7,196 bases of DNA from JBGPYM01 sp041493205 (GTDB lineage: Bacteria > Bacteroidota > Ignavibacteria > UBA10030 > UBA6906), in contig JBGPYM010000163.1 of the NCBI GenBank assembly GCA_041493205.1, positions 1 through 7,196 on the forward strand. Direction: 5' to 3'. Numbering within the stretch: position 1 is the stretch's first letter; the number at the start of each line of letters is the position of its first letter. The position numbers and the translations under genes are program-made. The notes below the pieces were generated by a model that was not told the origin of the DNA, did not search any database, and saw nothing but the letters and a program-made list of their open reading frames with translations. Of this stretch, positions 6,495 through 7,196 are shown one piece after another.

Positions 6495-6560
6495 ATGCAC
6501 ATCCGTCGATCATTCTTCTCCGTCTTACTTATTGCTCTGATCTCAGGTTTCGCGGCCGGA
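6495..6560 (+). other. Signal peptide of the PafA-type phosphatase
   Basis: Residues 1-22 have a positive start (H2, R4, R5), a hydrophobic core FFSVLLIALISGFA (7-20) and a small-residue end AAG before Q23. A proline-rich linker (PPPP, 25-28) leads into the catalytic domain. This fits Sec-dependent export with signal peptidase I cleavage. There is no cysteine after the core, so it is not a lipoprotein. The exact cut site is estimated by eye. Confidence 0.8.
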
Positions 6561-7196
6561 CAGTCTCCACCTCCGCCCCAACTGGTGGTCGTCATTACTC
6601 TCGACCAGTTCCCTTACGAGTATCTTGTGCGGTTCGGACCCTGGTTCGGCTCCGGCGGAATCCGCAGGCTCATGTCCGGTGGAGCAAACTTCACGCATGC
6701 TTCCTACAAGCATGCCATCACACTCACAGGTCCCGGTCATGCGGTGATCCTGAGCGGGACCTACGGCAACCAGAACGGGATTGTGGTCAACACCTGGTAT
6801 GACATCGCTGCGCACAAATCCGTGTATTGCGTTGACGACTCGTCGGTAACGATCCTCGGCGCACCGGGCACCGGTAAATCCCCCGCAAACTTCATCGGGT
6901 CCACCTATGGCGACGAGCTGCGACTGACGACCGGTTTTCGCTCGAAAGTGATTGCGATTTCCCACAAAGACCGTGCGGCGGTCCTGACCGGCGGGAAGCT
7001 TGCCAACGGCGTCTACTGGATGACGGATTCCGTGTTCGTCAGCTCGACGTACTACATGAACGCGCTCCCGGCGTGGGTGCGGGCGTTTAACGGCTCGGGG
7101 GCGGTCAATGCCTGTTTCGGCCGGGTCTGGAGGATGCGGGTCCCTCCGGAGGCGCTGGCGGGGGTCGACGCGGATGATGTGCCGTATGAAGACGGC
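6495..7196 (+). CDS. PafA-type secreted alkaline phosphatase family protein, N-terminal part
   Basis: Zinc-dependent phosphomonoesterase of the alkaline phosphatase superfamily, PafA/nucleotide pyrophosphatase-like branch, which releases phosphate from organic esters outside the cytoplasm. 234 codons are present and the frame runs off the right edge; the Elizabethkingia/Chryseobacterium enzyme has roughly 540 residues. A signal peptide is visible (MHIRR, hydrophobic 7-20, cut near residue 22). VVVITLDQF (31-39) gives the first metal ligand D37. TLTGPGHAVILSGTYG (76-91) carries the nucleophile T78, GIVVN (95-99) gives N99, and HKDR (157-160) gives K158 and R160. These match PafA T79, N100, K162 and R164, the residues used for phosphate monoester binding. 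The remaining zinc ligands lie past the edge. Start choice: this ATG opens the signal peptide; the ATG at 6454 is out of frame. The ribosome site is weak. It is transcribed away from the operon and probably regulated separately. Confidence 0.92.
   Translation, partial: MHIRRSFFSVLLIALISGFAAGQSPPPPQLVVVITLDQFPYEYLVRFGPWFGSGGIRRLMSGGANFTHASYKHAITLTGPGHAVILSGTYGNQNGIVVNTWYDIAAHKSVYCVDDSSVTILGAPGTGKSPANFIGSTYGDELRLTTGFRSKVIAISHKDRAAVLTGGKLANGVYWMTDSVFVSSTYYMNALPAWVRAFNGSGAVNACFGRVWRMRVPPEALAGVDADDVPYEDG

Noticed and set aside
5602..6540. Plus-strand open frame of 312 codons opposite the HisA-like gene, running into the divergent spacer
   Set aside because: It has no recognisable domain, and it overlaps the phosphatase start in another frame.
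6858..6881. Walker A look-alike GAPGTGKS in the phosphatase (residues 122-129)
   Set aside because: It falls in a loop of a PafA-type protein with no Walker B or P-loop fold around it. A glycine-rich loop before 'SPANFIGSTYGDEL' is ordinary for this family, so the match is coincidental.
6543..6965. Minus-strand open frame of 140 codons opposite the phosphatase
   Set aside because: The plus strand carries the PafA active-site motifs and signal peptide; the minus frame is a shadow.

Overview
The window is a compact, GC-rich bacterial chromosomal segment with almost no non-coding DNA. Seven complete genes and one partial gene lie head to tail on the minus strand. One partial gene starts on the plus strand at the right edge. 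No mobile element, CRISPR array, tRNA or rRNA is seen. The PafA-type alkaline phosphatase at the right edge, the short DapB and the DapD with a 'GGNCGxYEG' turn recall Bacteroidota, Chlorobiota or Ignavibacteriota sequences. That lineage guess is an inference from remembered protein flavour, not from a marker tree.

Reading the minus-strand operon in its direction of transcription (right to left), the order is: a HisA-like TIM-barrel protein (6372-5620), purE (5617-5159), a PfkB-family sugar or nucleoside kinase (5130-4243), dapB (4246-3512), dapA (3480-2581), dapD (2577-1744), an RmlD-like dTDP-4-dehydrorhamnose reductase/SDR protein (1747-779), and serS (763 to beyond the left edge). Gaps are 2 to 31 bases, and two junctions are 4-base ATGA overlaps (kinase/dapB and dapD/rmlD-like), so this is very probably one transcript. 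A 122-base divergent spacer (6373-6494) separates its first gene from the plus-strand phosphatase gene.

Three neighbours form part of the succinylase route to meso-diaminopimelate and lysine. DapA condenses pyruvate with aspartate semialdehyde, DapB reduces the product, and DapD succinylates the resulting tetrahydrodipicolinate. PurE contributes to purine synthesis and SerRS to translation, so the cluster is best read as a housekeeping anabolic operon. The kinase, the RmlD-like reductase and the HisA-like protein have no obvious pathway partner nearby.

The most unusual item is the HisA-like protein. It keeps the HisA phosphate-binding loops but replaces both catalytic aspartates known from HisA (D to E at residue 9, D to Y at residue 129), and no other his gene is in view. 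It may be a neofunctionalised member of the family.
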